A DNA stretch of 64,000 nt from positions 1 to 64,000 of the forward strand of contig NZ_JBEBMF010000004.1 in assembly GCF_040081925.1 (NCBI RefSeq). The letters run 5' to 3'. Below, one piece after another: positions 8,096 through 16,126 of the stretch. The position numbers were made by a program, and so were the translations under genes. Under the pieces are notes generated by a model that saw only the letters and a list, made by a program, of their open reading frames with translations, was not told where the DNA came from and searched no databases. This DNA is from Mesorhizobium_K quangtriensis. GTDB taxonomy: Bacteria; Pseudomonadota; Alphaproteobacteria; Rhizobiales; Rhizobiaceae. Numbering within the stretch: the stretch's first letter is position 1; each line of letters begins with the position of its first letter.

Positions 8096-9154
8096 GTGGC
8101 GGCAGTCCAGCGATGGTTTTTTCTGGTGCTGTCCGTGTTATGGCCCACGCTGGCGCAATCGGCGGACGCGCCGTGGCGGGTCGATGCATGGACGCCTCCC
8201 TTCGACTATTCGAGCGAACCGGCCGAGGTCAGCTATATGCCGCTGGCGACGGCGAAAAAGCCCTGGCGGATCTGCGCGTCCTATCCTCACATCAAGGACC
8301 CGTACTGGCTGTCGGTCAACTATGGGATGGTGGAACATGCCCGCCGACTGGGCGTCAAGCTGTCGGTTGTGGAAGCCGGTGGCTACCCGAACCTGGAACG
8401 CCAGATCGCGCAGATTTCCGAGTGCTCGGCAAACGCCGACACGCTGATCGTGGGCACAGTCTCCTATGATGGACTGACCCCGACGATCCGCCAGATCGCA
8501 CAACGCATCCCCGTCATTGCGGCGGTCAACGACATCAACAGCGACGGCATCACCGCAAAATCCGCGGTATCGTGGACCACGATGGGCAGCGCGATAGGCG
8601 CTTATTTTGCCCAACGCCATCCGAAGGGTCGGCCCCCAGTCAAGGTCGCATGGTTTCCAGGCCCGCGCGGGGCGGGATGGGTGACGTTCGTGGAGGATGG
8701 GTTGCTGCCGCAACTTGCCGACAGCGCAGCCGTCATCGTTGCCACGAAGTTCGGCGACACCGGCTTCGAAGCCCAACTCCTCCTGCTCGAGGAGGTTCTC
8801 GAGGAACATCCCGACATCGATTACATCATCGGCAGCGCCGTCACGGCAGACGCAGCAGTCAGTCTGCTGCGTGCGAAGGGGTTAAGCCGCGAGATTCGGA
8901 TTCTCGCCGATTATTTTACGCATGGCACGTATCGCGCGATCAGGCGCGGCAAGGTCCTCGCCGCGCCCACCGATTCACCCGTCCTGCAGGGAAAGATCGC
9001 CGTCGACCAGGCCGTCAGGGCGCTCGAAGGCTCGTTGTCTATCAGTCACGCGGGACCGGTAATCCGCGTGGTCGACCAGATAAGCCTCCCCAATCTGTCT
9101 ATCGAAGACAGTCTTGCCCCGGCATGGTTCAAGCCGACCTTTGTCGTGGAGTAG
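8096..9154 (+). CDS. torT: TorT-like periplasmic sensory protein
   Basis: A 352-residue periplasmic binding protein-fold protein starting at GTG 8096 with a cleavable signal peptide (WFFLVLSVLWPTLAQSADA). Early residues WRVDAWTPPFDY and the pattern KPWRICASYPHIKDPYWLSVNYGMVEHA fit the TorT family, whose E. coli member is about 340 residues. In known systems TorT binds TMAO and modulates TorS on the periplasmic side; it is not a transport component. It is divergent from torS and convergent with the downstream aminotransferase gene, 19 bp away. Another peripheral ligand such as a methylated amine or betaine is possible. Confidence 0.72.
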   Translation: MAAVQRWFFLVLSVLWPTLAQSADAPWRVDAWTPPFDYSSEPAEVSYMPLATAKKPWRICASYPHIKDPYWLSVNYGMVEHARRLGVKLSVVEAGGYPNLERQIAQISECSANADTLIVGTVSYDGLTPTIRQIAQRIPVIAAVNDINSDGITAKSAVSWTTMGSAIGAYFAQRHPKGRPPVKVAWFPGPRGAGWVTFVEDGLLPQLADSAAVIVATKFGDTGFEAQLLLLEEVLEEHPDIDYIIGSAVTADAAVSLLRAKGLSREIRILADYFTHGTYRAIRRGKVLAAPTDSPVLQGKIAVDQAVRALEGSLSISHAGPVIRVVDQISLPNLSIEDSLAPAWFKPTFVVE

Positions 9155-9173
9155 GCCAGGCTCGATATCGTCG

Positions 9174-10523
9174 TCAGCCTTTTACGGACCTGACGGCTTC
9201 GCCTATCGCCTTGGACAGAACGTCGACGATCTCCGCCAGTTCGTCCTCACTGGCATTGTATGGGGGCGCGACGATAACAGTATCGCCGTTTACGCCGTCG
9301 ACATTGCCCGTGCAGGGATAGACGATCAGCCCGTTTTTGAAGGCAGCCGCGCCGATCTTGGCGTGTAGATGGCGGTCCGCCGCAAACGGTTCCTTCGTCT
9401 GGGGATCGCGCACCAGCTCGATGCCGATGAAGAAGCCACGACCTCGCACGTCGCCGACTTCCGGTATGTGCGCCAGCGCCCGGCGCAACTCGTCCTTCAG
9501 CTTGGGACCCCGTGTCCTGACGCGGTCGACCAGCCCCTCGCGTGCGATCAGCTTCTGCACGGCGGCGCCGGCCGCGCAGGCGGTCGTATGGCCGGTGAAG
9601 GTATGGCCGGTCTGCGCACCGCCGTGCGCGTACCGCAGGGCGTCACTGACACGAGCAGAATACAATGCTGCCCCGAGCGGCACGTAGCCGGCGGCCAGGC
9701 CCTTCGCGACCGACATGATGTCGGGGACAACCCCCTCTGGCTCAAGCGCGCGCCACGTACCCACCCGGCCTGAGCCGGACATGACCTCGTCTGCGATCAC
9801 CAGCACGTCATACCTGCGGCACACCTCTTCGACCGCCCTCGCATAGCCCGGTGGAGGCGGCACGACGCCACCGGCGGCGCCGACCACCGGCTCGAAAATG
9901 AACGCGGCGACCTTGTCAGCACCGACGCGCAGGATTTCCTCTTCCAGTTCCCGCGCCAGATGTTGCGCCAATCCATCCAGCGGAACGCCGGCAGGCGGGC
10001 GATATTCGTTGGCGGCCGAAACGAACGACGCATCGAGCAGGCTGCCCTCGAACGAGGCGCGGCGCGATTTGAAATCGGAAACCGAGAGCGCGCCCAGCGT
10101 ATTACCGTGCCAGGATCGCCTTCGGGAAATGAAACGGCGCTTCATCGGTTTTCCGACCGCCGACCAGTATTGCAGCGCAATCTTCAGGCAGGATTCGACG
10201 GCCTCCGAACCACTTGAGACGAAGATCACCTTGTCGAAATGGTTTCCCGTGCGATCGAACACGATTTCCTGAAGTTCCTCCGACGCATCGCTGGTGAATG
10301 TATAGCGATAGGCATGGGCGATGCGGGCAAGCTGGGCTTGGATCGCGGCGTTTACTTCCTCGTTGGCATGTCCGATCGCATAAACCGCCGGACCGCCGGA
10401 ACCGTCCAGATAGCGCTTGCCCTGTGCGTCATAGACATAGCTGCCGCGGCCGTGACTGATCCTCGGAAGGTCGTCAACGCCGAAACTGCTGATCGCGGGC
10501 GGTAGGCTTGGACGGCTGGACAT
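9174..10523 (-). CDS. Class III pyridoxal-phosphate aminotransferase
   Basis: A 449-residue fold-type I PLP enzyme that moves an amino group from an omega-amino acid, polyamine or similar substrate to a keto acid. Family marks are the opening ISHGRGSYVYDAQGKRYLDGSGG, the phosphate-binding SSGSEAVE, FEPVVGAAGG, the cofactor aspartate in IADEVMSGSGR, and the Schiff-base lysine in MSVAKGLAAGYVPLGA. The ATG at 10523 was chosen because it starts just before the family core and follows an AGGGGTG ribosome site. Exact substrate is not readable. The closest neighbour is the FAD/NAD(P) protein 94 bp upstream on the same strand, so they may be co-transcribed. Confidence 0.85.
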   Translation of the reverse strand: MSSRPSLPPAISSFGVDDLPRISHGRGSYVYDAQGKRYLDGSGGPAVYAIGHANEEVNAAIQAQLARIAHAYRYTFTSDASEELQEIVFDRTGNHFDKVIFVSSGSEAVESCLKIALQYWSAVGKPMKRRFISRRRSWHGNTLGALSVSDFKSRRASFEGSLLDASFVSAANEYRPPAGVPLDGLAQHLARELEEEILRVGADKVAAFIFEPVVGAAGGVVPPPPGYARAVEEVCRRYDVLVIADEVMSGSGRVGTWRALEPEGVVPDIMSVAKGLAAGYVPLGAALYSARVSDALRYAHGGAQTGHTFTGHTTACAAGAAVQKLIAREGLVDRVRTRGPKLKDELRRALAHIPEVGDVRGRGFFIGIELVRDPQTKEPFAADRHLHAKIGAAAFKNGLIVYPCTGNVDGVNGDTVIVAPPYNASEDELAEIVDVLSKAIGEAVRSVKG

Positions 10524-10617
10524 GATACACCCCTGACGAATCCGCGACACACTTGCCGCGGAAGGAAGACGACCGTTTATCGTCTCATACTGCGGGTATC
10601 GAGCGCCACTCCAAGGC

Positions 10618-11997
10618 TCAAGGGTGAGCCAAGGCCGCGGCCAGAGTCCTGGCCTGCTGACGGATGTCAGGCACCGCCACGATCTCCCAGAACGCCCCGG
10701 TCGTGACCGGCCCGACGGCGAAAATGCGGTCCGATGTATTGCCCTGTGCATCGATCACGGCACAACCCGGCGCGACATCGACGCCCAGCCGAAGGGCATC
10801 CTGCCTGATAATACCCCGCGACAGCAGGTTCTGGAGAAGCGGACTGCGTGTCGTGCTCAGGTCGGCATTGTGGCCGCGGCACTCGATCATGTGCTGCACC
10901 GGCATCGTCTCGACGACCGAGCTGCCGCGCGGCACAAAGCTGACCCGAACGCCGTTGTCGGCTTCATCGACGCCGGCAAGGCGACCGCTTGTCACCGTCA
11001 GTTGCCCCGAAGCCGCGGCCGCATCGATCCGCCCCCGAACCTGCGGCGCCATGCGATGCCTGTGCACGTCCCACCAGGGTCTTGCATGGCGCAAAAAGCG
11101 CCGTTTCTCCACTGGCGGGAACGATTGCCAAAGGCGCTGGGTGAATGGGCGCAGTCCATCGACCACGCCGCGCCAGTCGCCTTGGTTCGCAGCGATCCGG
11201 CCACGCAGCCAGTGGAGGAGGCGTGACAGGCTGCTCCCGAACGGGATTTCGGCAGCCTCGAACCGGACGGCCTTGCAGGGGCCGTGCGGTTGCGGGAGCA
11301 GACCGCGCCGCGAAATCGCGGTTATGTTGCCGGAGTGTCCCGCGTCCAGCAGCGAAACGACGCTGTCGATCATCGACAGTCCGGTGCCAACGATCACGAC
11401 TGAAGCCTCGCGGGGAATTTTGAACGTTGATCGTGTCGACCAGAAATCGTGCCGCCACTTCGCCGGCCGCAGCACCGGGCCTTCGTTGCCGGTAGCTAGG
11501 ATGGCGGCGTCGGCCTCAAATCGGCCGGCTGATTTCGTCGTGACCTCCACGCCCTCCGGCGTCTCGACCACATCCACCGCCTCGTCCCGGATCACGGCAA
11601 GCCGACCTTGCGTCCGGTCCTCCCTATGGGGCGCCAGCAGGCCTGCAACGTAATCGCGATAGAGCCGACGCGGCACGAAGGTGCCCGGCGTCCAGCCGCC
11701 CACCGGCATCCACCTCTTTTCTCCTGCCAGCCAATCAAGAAAATGCTGCGGCTTGTCGGGAAATGCGCTCATGCCGGCGGCGGGAACATTGAGCAGATGG
11801 CCCGGATTCTCCGTGCCATACGCAACTCCAGCGCCAAGCAACTCACCGCGCTCGACGACGGTGACTTTTTCTGTGGAGGGATGGGAAAGCAGCTGCGCCG
11901 CGATCAGAACGCCGCTCGCTCCGCCGCCGATGATCACAAAGGTTTTCAGGCGATACTCCAATGCATGGACGTCAATGCAAATCCCTGATGCCTTCAT
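10618..11997 (-). CDS. FAD/NAD(P)-binding protein of COG4529 type
   Basis: About 459 residues. The dinucleotide-binding motif KTFVIIGGGASGVLIAAQLL near the N-terminus is followed by VAYGTENPGHLLNVPAAGMSAFPDKP and LYRDYVAGLL, typical of the COG4529/pfam13454 group of putative flavoprotein oxidoreductases. No member of this group has a function I can assign with confidence. The start is uncertain: ATG 11997 gives a 28-residue lead before the Rossmann motif, a nearer TTG or CTG is possible, and longer in-frame extensions exist. It may be a unit with the downstream aminotransferase. A 142-bp gap separates it from the GMC gene upstream. Confidence 0.7.
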   Translation of the reverse strand: MKASGICIDVHALEYRLKTFVIIGGGASGVLIAAQLLSHPSTEKVTVVERGELLGAGVAYGTENPGHLLNVPAAGMSAFPDKPQHFLDWLAGEKRWMPVGGWTPGTFVPRRLYRDYVAGLLAPHREDRTQGRLAVIRDEAVDVVETPEGVEVTTKSAGRFEADAAILATGNEGPVLRPAKWRHDFWSTRSTFKIPREASVVIVGTGLSMIDSVVSLLDAGHSGNITAISRRGLLPQPHGPCKAVRFEAAEIPFGSSLSRLLHWLRGRIAANQGDWRGVVDGLRPFTQRLWQSFPPVEKRRFLRHARPWWDVHRHRMAPQVRGRIDAAAASGQLTVTSGRLAGVDEADNGVRVSFVPRGSSVVETMPVQHMIECRGHNADLSTTRSPLLQNLLSRGIIRQDALRLGVDVAPGCAVIDAQGNTSDRIFAVGPVTTGAFWEIVAVPDIRQQARTLAAALAHP

Positions 11998-12139
11998 TCC
12001 CTGGAATCGTCTGCCGGAATTGCGACCCTTTTCGTCGACCGGCCCGACCGAATCCGGGCAAGCGTAGTTTTTCATGCCACAGGCATCAACGATGACGCTG
12101 GAAATTGCGGTTGGCTGAGTTGGCAAACGGCGGGTAGGG

Positions 12140-13777
12140 TCAGCCCGCAATCGCTTGCGGCAGAGCTGTCGCTTGCCGCCTGCCTACCTCGATCATGTCT
12201 GCCGCCTTTTCGGCGATCATGACGACCGGCGAGGCCGTATTGCCCGAAACGATCTTCGGCATGATCGAGGCGTCGACAACTCTCAGGCCGTCCAGCCCGC
12301 GCACGCTGAGATCCGGGGTCACGACGGATTGCGCGTCCGGTCCCATCCGGCATGTCCCGACTGGGTGGAAGATCGTCGTTGCGATGTCGCCAATCCGCTT
12401 CAGCAGCGCCTCGTCCGATTCATGCTCCACGCCCGGCAGGATTTCCTGCGGGTGATAACGCTGCAACGCCTTCGCCGTCATGATCTGGCGCGCCTGCCGC
12501 ACGGCAGTCACAGCGACATCCTTGTCCCTCTGCGCCGACAGGTAGTTCAGCCTGATGTTGGGCTGCACATTCGGGTCACGCCCCGTCGCATGAACGCTGC
12601 CGACGCTGTCCGGCCGCAGGTTGCAGACCGAGACCGTGATCGCCGGGAACGGATGCAGGGGATCGCCAAGCTTGTCCGTCGACAGCGGTTGCACGTGATA
12701 TTCGAGGTCCGGCGTCTCCATCGACGGATCGGATTTGGTGAACATGCCGAACTGCGATGGCGCCATCGACATCGGCCCCGAACGCATCAGCGCATACTGC
12801 ATCGCGATCCGTGCCTTGCCGATCGGACTGTTGAACATCTGGTTCAGCGTCAGCGCGCCAGTCACCTTGAAGACCGTGCGTATCTGCAGATGGTCCTGCA
12901 GGTTTTCGCCGACACCCCGGCTTTCATGCGCAACCTCGATACCCAGCCCTTGCAGGATGTCAGGCCGCCCTATTCCCGACTGTTCGAGGATTTTCGGCGA
13001 ATTGATCGCACCTGCCGCGAGCAGCACTTCGCCGTCCGCGCGCGCCTCGTGCAAGCTCCCGCTTTGCCAATAGCGCACGCCAGCGACCCGCTTACCCTCC
13101 AGCACGAGGCAATCGACCAGCGCGTGGGTGACGAGGCGCAGATTCTGCCGCTTCAACGCGGGGCGCAAAAAACCTTTCGTCGTGTTCCAGCGGACGCCAC
13201 GCCGCTGGTTGACCTCGAACAGGCCGGTGCCCTCGTTGTCGCCGTCGTTGAAGTCGGCGCGCGGCATGATGCCGAACTCCTTGGCGCCTTCCTGCACGGC
13301 GCGCAGGATGTCCCAGGTCAGCCGCTGCTTCTCGACCCGCCACTCGCCGCCCCTGCCGTGCAGGCCGCTCTTACCGCCGTGAAAATCTTCGGACTTCAGG
13401 AAATAGGGGAGGACGTCGTCCCAGCCCCAGCCGACATTGCCCATCTGCCGCCAGCGGTCGTAGTCGGCGGCCTGCCCGCGCATGTAGATCATGCCGTTGA
13501 CCGAGCTGCAGCCACCCAGAACCTTGCCGCGTGGATAGGCTAGCGAGCGTCCGTTGAGGCCCGGCTCGGCGGCCGTCTTCATCATCCAGTCGGTGCGTGG
13601 ATTGCCGATGCAATAGAGATAGCCGACCGGGATATGCACCCAGTGGTAATTGTCGGAGCCTCCGGCCTCGAGCAGCAGGACGCGGGTTCTGCCATCGGCC
13701 GTCAGCCGGTTGGCAAGAACGCAACCCGCCGTCCCAGCCCCGACGACGATATAGTCGTAGCGCCCTTCAAGCGTCAT
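12140..13777 (-). CDS. GMC-family alcohol/choline dehydrogenase
   Basis: A 545-residue FAD flavoprotein. It opens with YDYIVVGAGTAGCVLANRL, has the GMC signature YPRGKVLGGCSSVNGMIYMRG, and ends with the active-site region FHPVGTCRMGP and SGNTASPVVMIAEKAADMI containing the catalytic His-Asn pair. GMC enzymes oxidise a primary alcohol to an aldehyde and sometimes further. The start at 13777 is fixed by a 4-bp ATGA overlap with the kinase stop, so it is the last gene of the polyol operon, where it may act on the alcohol substrate or an aldehyde product. Automatic pipelines would call it BetA, but no betaine aldehyde dehydrogenase or BetI is adjacent, so choline is not favoured. Confidence 0.85.
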   Translation of the reverse strand: MTLEGRYDYIVVGAGTAGCVLANRLTADGRTRVLLLEAGGSDNYHWVHIPVGYLYCIGNPRTDWMMKTAAEPGLNGRSLAYPRGKVLGGCSSVNGMIYMRGQAADYDRWRQMGNVGWGWDDVLPYFLKSEDFHGGKSGLHGRGGEWRVEKQRLTWDILRAVQEGAKEFGIMPRADFNDGDNEGTGLFEVNQRRGVRWNTTKGFLRPALKRQNLRLVTHALVDCLVLEGKRVAGVRYWQSGSLHEARADGEVLLAAGAINSPKILEQSGIGRPDILQGLGIEVAHESRGVGENLQDHLQIRTVFKVTGALTLNQMFNSPIGKARIAMQYALMRSGPMSMAPSQFGMFTKSDPSMETPDLEYHVQPLSTDKLGDPLHPFPAITVSVCNLRPDSVGSVHATGRDPNVQPNIRLNYLSAQRDKDVAVTAVRQARQIMTAKALQRYHPQEILPGVEHESDEALLKRIGDIATTIFHPVGTCRMGPDAQSVVTPDLSVRGLDGLRVVDASIMPKIVSGNTASPVVMIAEKAADMIEVGRRQATALPQAIAG

Positions 13778-15321
13778 GCGTCCGTCTTTCTCTCTCCCAG
13801 TTCCCGCCACAGGGGGTCGACGGCCTGCGTCAGGCAAGTCCAGATAGCATAACGCCGGTCGTAATGCGCGCGCATGGCGAGATTGGGCGCGAAATGGCGC
13901 GCGGGCCGCGTCATGGCGCGCACCGCCACGACCTCATCGGGATAGATACCAACGCCGACCGATGCGGCGATCGCGGCGCCGAGCGCCCCGGTTTCGCTCG
14001 CCTCCGCGACGGTTACCGGAACGCCAAGCCCATCGGCGAACATCTGCGGCCAATGGACGGAGCGCGAGCCGCCGCCCGACAGCGCGGCGTTTGCGAAGCT
14101 GACGCCCGCCTCACCAAGTACCTCGACATGGCGACGATGCTCGAACATCACCCCTTCGAAGATCGCCCGCAGCATGTGTCCCTCGCCATGCCATCCCGCG
14201 AGACCGAAGAAGCCACCGCGCTGGTGCGCGCCGAGCCGCCCGCCATAAAGGAAGGGATGAAACAGGGGATCGTCATGTGCGGGCACGACCTCGCCGACCA
14301 GCCGGTTGACCACGCCGAAGGGATCGTCGTGATGCGCACCGCGTTCGATCAGCGTGCGCACATACCATTCGAGGTTTGCGGCCGAGGTCGCGCTGTTCTC
14401 CATGTTGACGAAGAGGTCCGGTCCGTAGGCAGCGACCATGAACACGCGCTCGTCGCGCACGGGCGTTTCCGAGAAGACCTGATTGATCGACCAGCTTCCT
14501 GCGACGATCGAAGCGGCCCCGGGACCGACAGCGCCCGAACCGAGCGCCGAAGCGACGACATCGAAATATCCCGCCATCACCGGCGTCCCCTCAGCCAGCC
14601 CTGTCGCCTGCGCCGCTTCGGGCGTCACCTTGCCCGCGACGCTGGTTGGCCGCAACAGTTCGGGCAGCAGCGCCTGCGCATCCTCCAGCCCGTAGAGCGC
14701 CCGCAATTCGGTGTCATAGGTCGTCTCTGGCAGGCGCAGCAGCCCGGCTCCCGACATGTCGGAAATCTCGCTCGCCCGCGCGCCGGTCAGGTATCGCGTC
14801 ACCACGTCCTTGGCGAACAGCAGCGTGCCTGCGCGCGCGTAAAAGTCCGGCCGATGCCGCTTCAGCCATGCCAGCAGTACCGGCGTCTGCGAAGGCCACG
14901 GACGTTGCAGCGAGATTGCATGCATCTTTCCGCCCGCCCCCTCGTCCAGTTCCGCGGCAAGCGCGGCAGCCCTGATATCCAGCGACTGGATACCGATAAG
15001 CGGTTCCCCATCCCTGTCGAATAGATAGAGCCCGTTGCCGTGGCCAGCCGTACCGATGGCGGCGATGTCGCGCGGATCAATGCCGGCCTTTCGGATACAG
15101 CCGCCAATCGCCGCCTTGGCGTTTTCCCACAGCTCGGGAAGCGATCGCTCCACCATGCCGGGCGACGGCTTGTGGGTCGCGCCATCGACGCCATGCGCGG
15201 CGAGCTGGTTTCCCAGCCGGTCGAACAGCACCGCCTTGATGACGGTGTTGCCCGCGTCCAACCCGAGCAGATAGGGCCCGTTCTCAGCCACGGCTATAGA
15301 TGTCCCACGCTTCGTCGCCAT
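13774..15321 (-). CDS. FGGY-family sugar/polyol kinase (LyxK/EryA-like)
   Basis: A 515-residue ATP-dependent carbohydrate kinase. The N-terminal phosphate loop LLGLDAGNTVIKAVLFDR, the motif AAIGTAGHGNGLYLFDRDGE and the C-terminal AALSGGGSRSVHWPQMFADG are FGGY features. The pattern around GHGNGLYLFD is closer to L-xylulose and erythritol kinases than to glycerol kinase. It lies between a class I aldolase gene (overlap 38 bp from this ATG) and the GMC gene (overlap 4 bp). A GTG at 15291 would shorten the protein by 10 residues and remove most of that overlap. It would phosphorylate the polyol imported by the ribose-type transporter before oxidation by the GlpD-like enzyme. Substrate unknown. 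Confidence 0.85.
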   Translation of the reverse strand: MATKRGTSIAVAENGPYLLGLDAGNTVIKAVLFDRLGNQLAAHGVDGATHKPSPGMVERSLPELWENAKAAIGGCIRKAGIDPRDIAAIGTAGHGNGLYLFDRDGEPLIGIQSLDIRAAALAAELDEGAGGKMHAISLQRPWPSQTPVLLAWLKRHRPDFYARAGTLLFAKDVVTRYLTGARASEISDMSGAGLLRLPETTYDTELRALYGLEDAQALLPELLRPTSVAGKVTPEAAQATGLAEGTPVMAGYFDVVASALGSGAVGPGAASIVAGSWSINQVFSETPVRDERVFMVAAYGPDLFVNMENSATSAANLEWYVRTLIERGAHHDDPFGVVNRLVGEVVPAHDDPLFHPFLYGGRLGAHQRGGFFGLAGWHGEGHMLRAIFEGVMFEHRRHVEVLGEAGVSFANAALSGGGSRSVHWPQMFADGLGVPVTVAEASETGALGAAIAASVGVGIYPDEVVAVRAMTRPARHFAPNLAMRAHYDRRYAIWTCLTQAVDPLWRELGERKTDA

Positions 15322-16126
15322 CAGCGCCTTGGTGAATGATCGCCATCAGCGCATTCACAACCGCCTTGGGGTTGTCGTGCTGGTAGATGTTGCGGCCATA
15401 GACCATGCCCTTGGCGCCCTGCTTCATCAGCGCCGCTGACTTCTTCAGCACGATCTTCAGGTCTTCCCTGCCCCCTCCGCGCACGAGAACCGGGACCCGC
15501 GCCGTCTCGACAACACGATGGAAATCTTCCGCGTTCTCGGTCGGATCGGCCTTGATGATGTCCGCGCCCATCTCGGAAGCGAGACGAACCAAGGTCACAA
15601 TCTTTTCGGCGTCGCCGTCGACCTGATAGCCGCCGCGTATATCGTTGGGCAGCATGACCAGCGGCTCGATCATCAGCGGCATGCCGTATCTGTGGCAGGC
15701 CGCGCGCACCTTGCTGATGTTCTCGACGCACTGGCGGAACAGCTCCGGTTCGTCGGGCAGCATGAAAAGGTTTACCACGACACAGGCCGCGTCCATCTCC
15801 AGCGCGCCGACAATCGGCTCCTCGTAGTTCTGCAACAGCGCCCACATCACGCGGTGGCGCTGGGCGTTGTACGGATTGCCCATGTCGAGGCGCATGACCA
15901 GCGCGGGCTTGTCCTTCTCCGGCCGGCTTTGCAGCAGGTCGGCCTGTCCATAAGCCATCTGTATCGCGTCGGGCCTGGCGTCGATCAGCGTATCCACGAC
16001 GCGCGGCATGTCTTCCAGCCCGACGAGGAAGCTCGGCTCGTTGCAGACGCCATGGTCCAGCGCGACATCGAGGCATGCGCCATTGGTGAAAAGGCGGTTC
16101 ATCCGGGCCTTGGTGCTCACGCGCAT
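15284..16126 (-). CDS. DhnA/LsrF-type class I aldolase
   Basis: A 280-residue TIM-barrel protein of the DhnA group. Marks are LDVALDHGV, the Schiff-base lysine in GADIIKADPTENAEDF (K192), and VPVLVRGGG for phosphate binding at the C-terminal end. Relatives include archaeal-type fructose-bisphosphate aldolase and LsrF. The ATG at 16126 has a strong GAGGAG site and overlaps the preceding dehydrogenase gene by 10 bp. In this operon it could cleave a ketose-1-phosphate to dihydroxyacetone phosphate and an aldehyde. The Lsr-like partner kinase and SorC regulator are noted, but the GlpD-like enzyme between them does not fit autoinducer-2 breakdown. Confidence 0.8.
   Translation of the reverse strand: MRVSTKARMNRLFTNGACLDVALDHGVCNEPSFLVGLEDMPRVVDTLIDARPDAIQMAYGQADLLQSRPEKDKPALVMRLDMGNPYNAQRHRVMWALLQNYEEPIVGALEMDAACVVVNLFMLPDEPELFRQCVENISKVRAACHRYGMPLMIEPLVMLPNDIRGGYQVDGDAEKIVTLVRLASEMGADIIKADPTENAEDFHRVVETARVPVLVRGGGREDLKIVLKKSAALMKQGAKGMVYGRNIYQHDNPKAVVNALMAIIHQGADGDEAWDIYSRG

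Noticed and set aside
1..9154. TMAO respiration (tor) operon
   Set aside because: TorRST is present but no torA, torC or torD gene is in the window; the linked genes are for uptake and probable demethylation.
12140..13777. Choline dehydrogenase betA
   Set aside because: GMC motifs alone do not show choline as substrate; betB and betI are missing and the gene is coupled to a sugar kinase.
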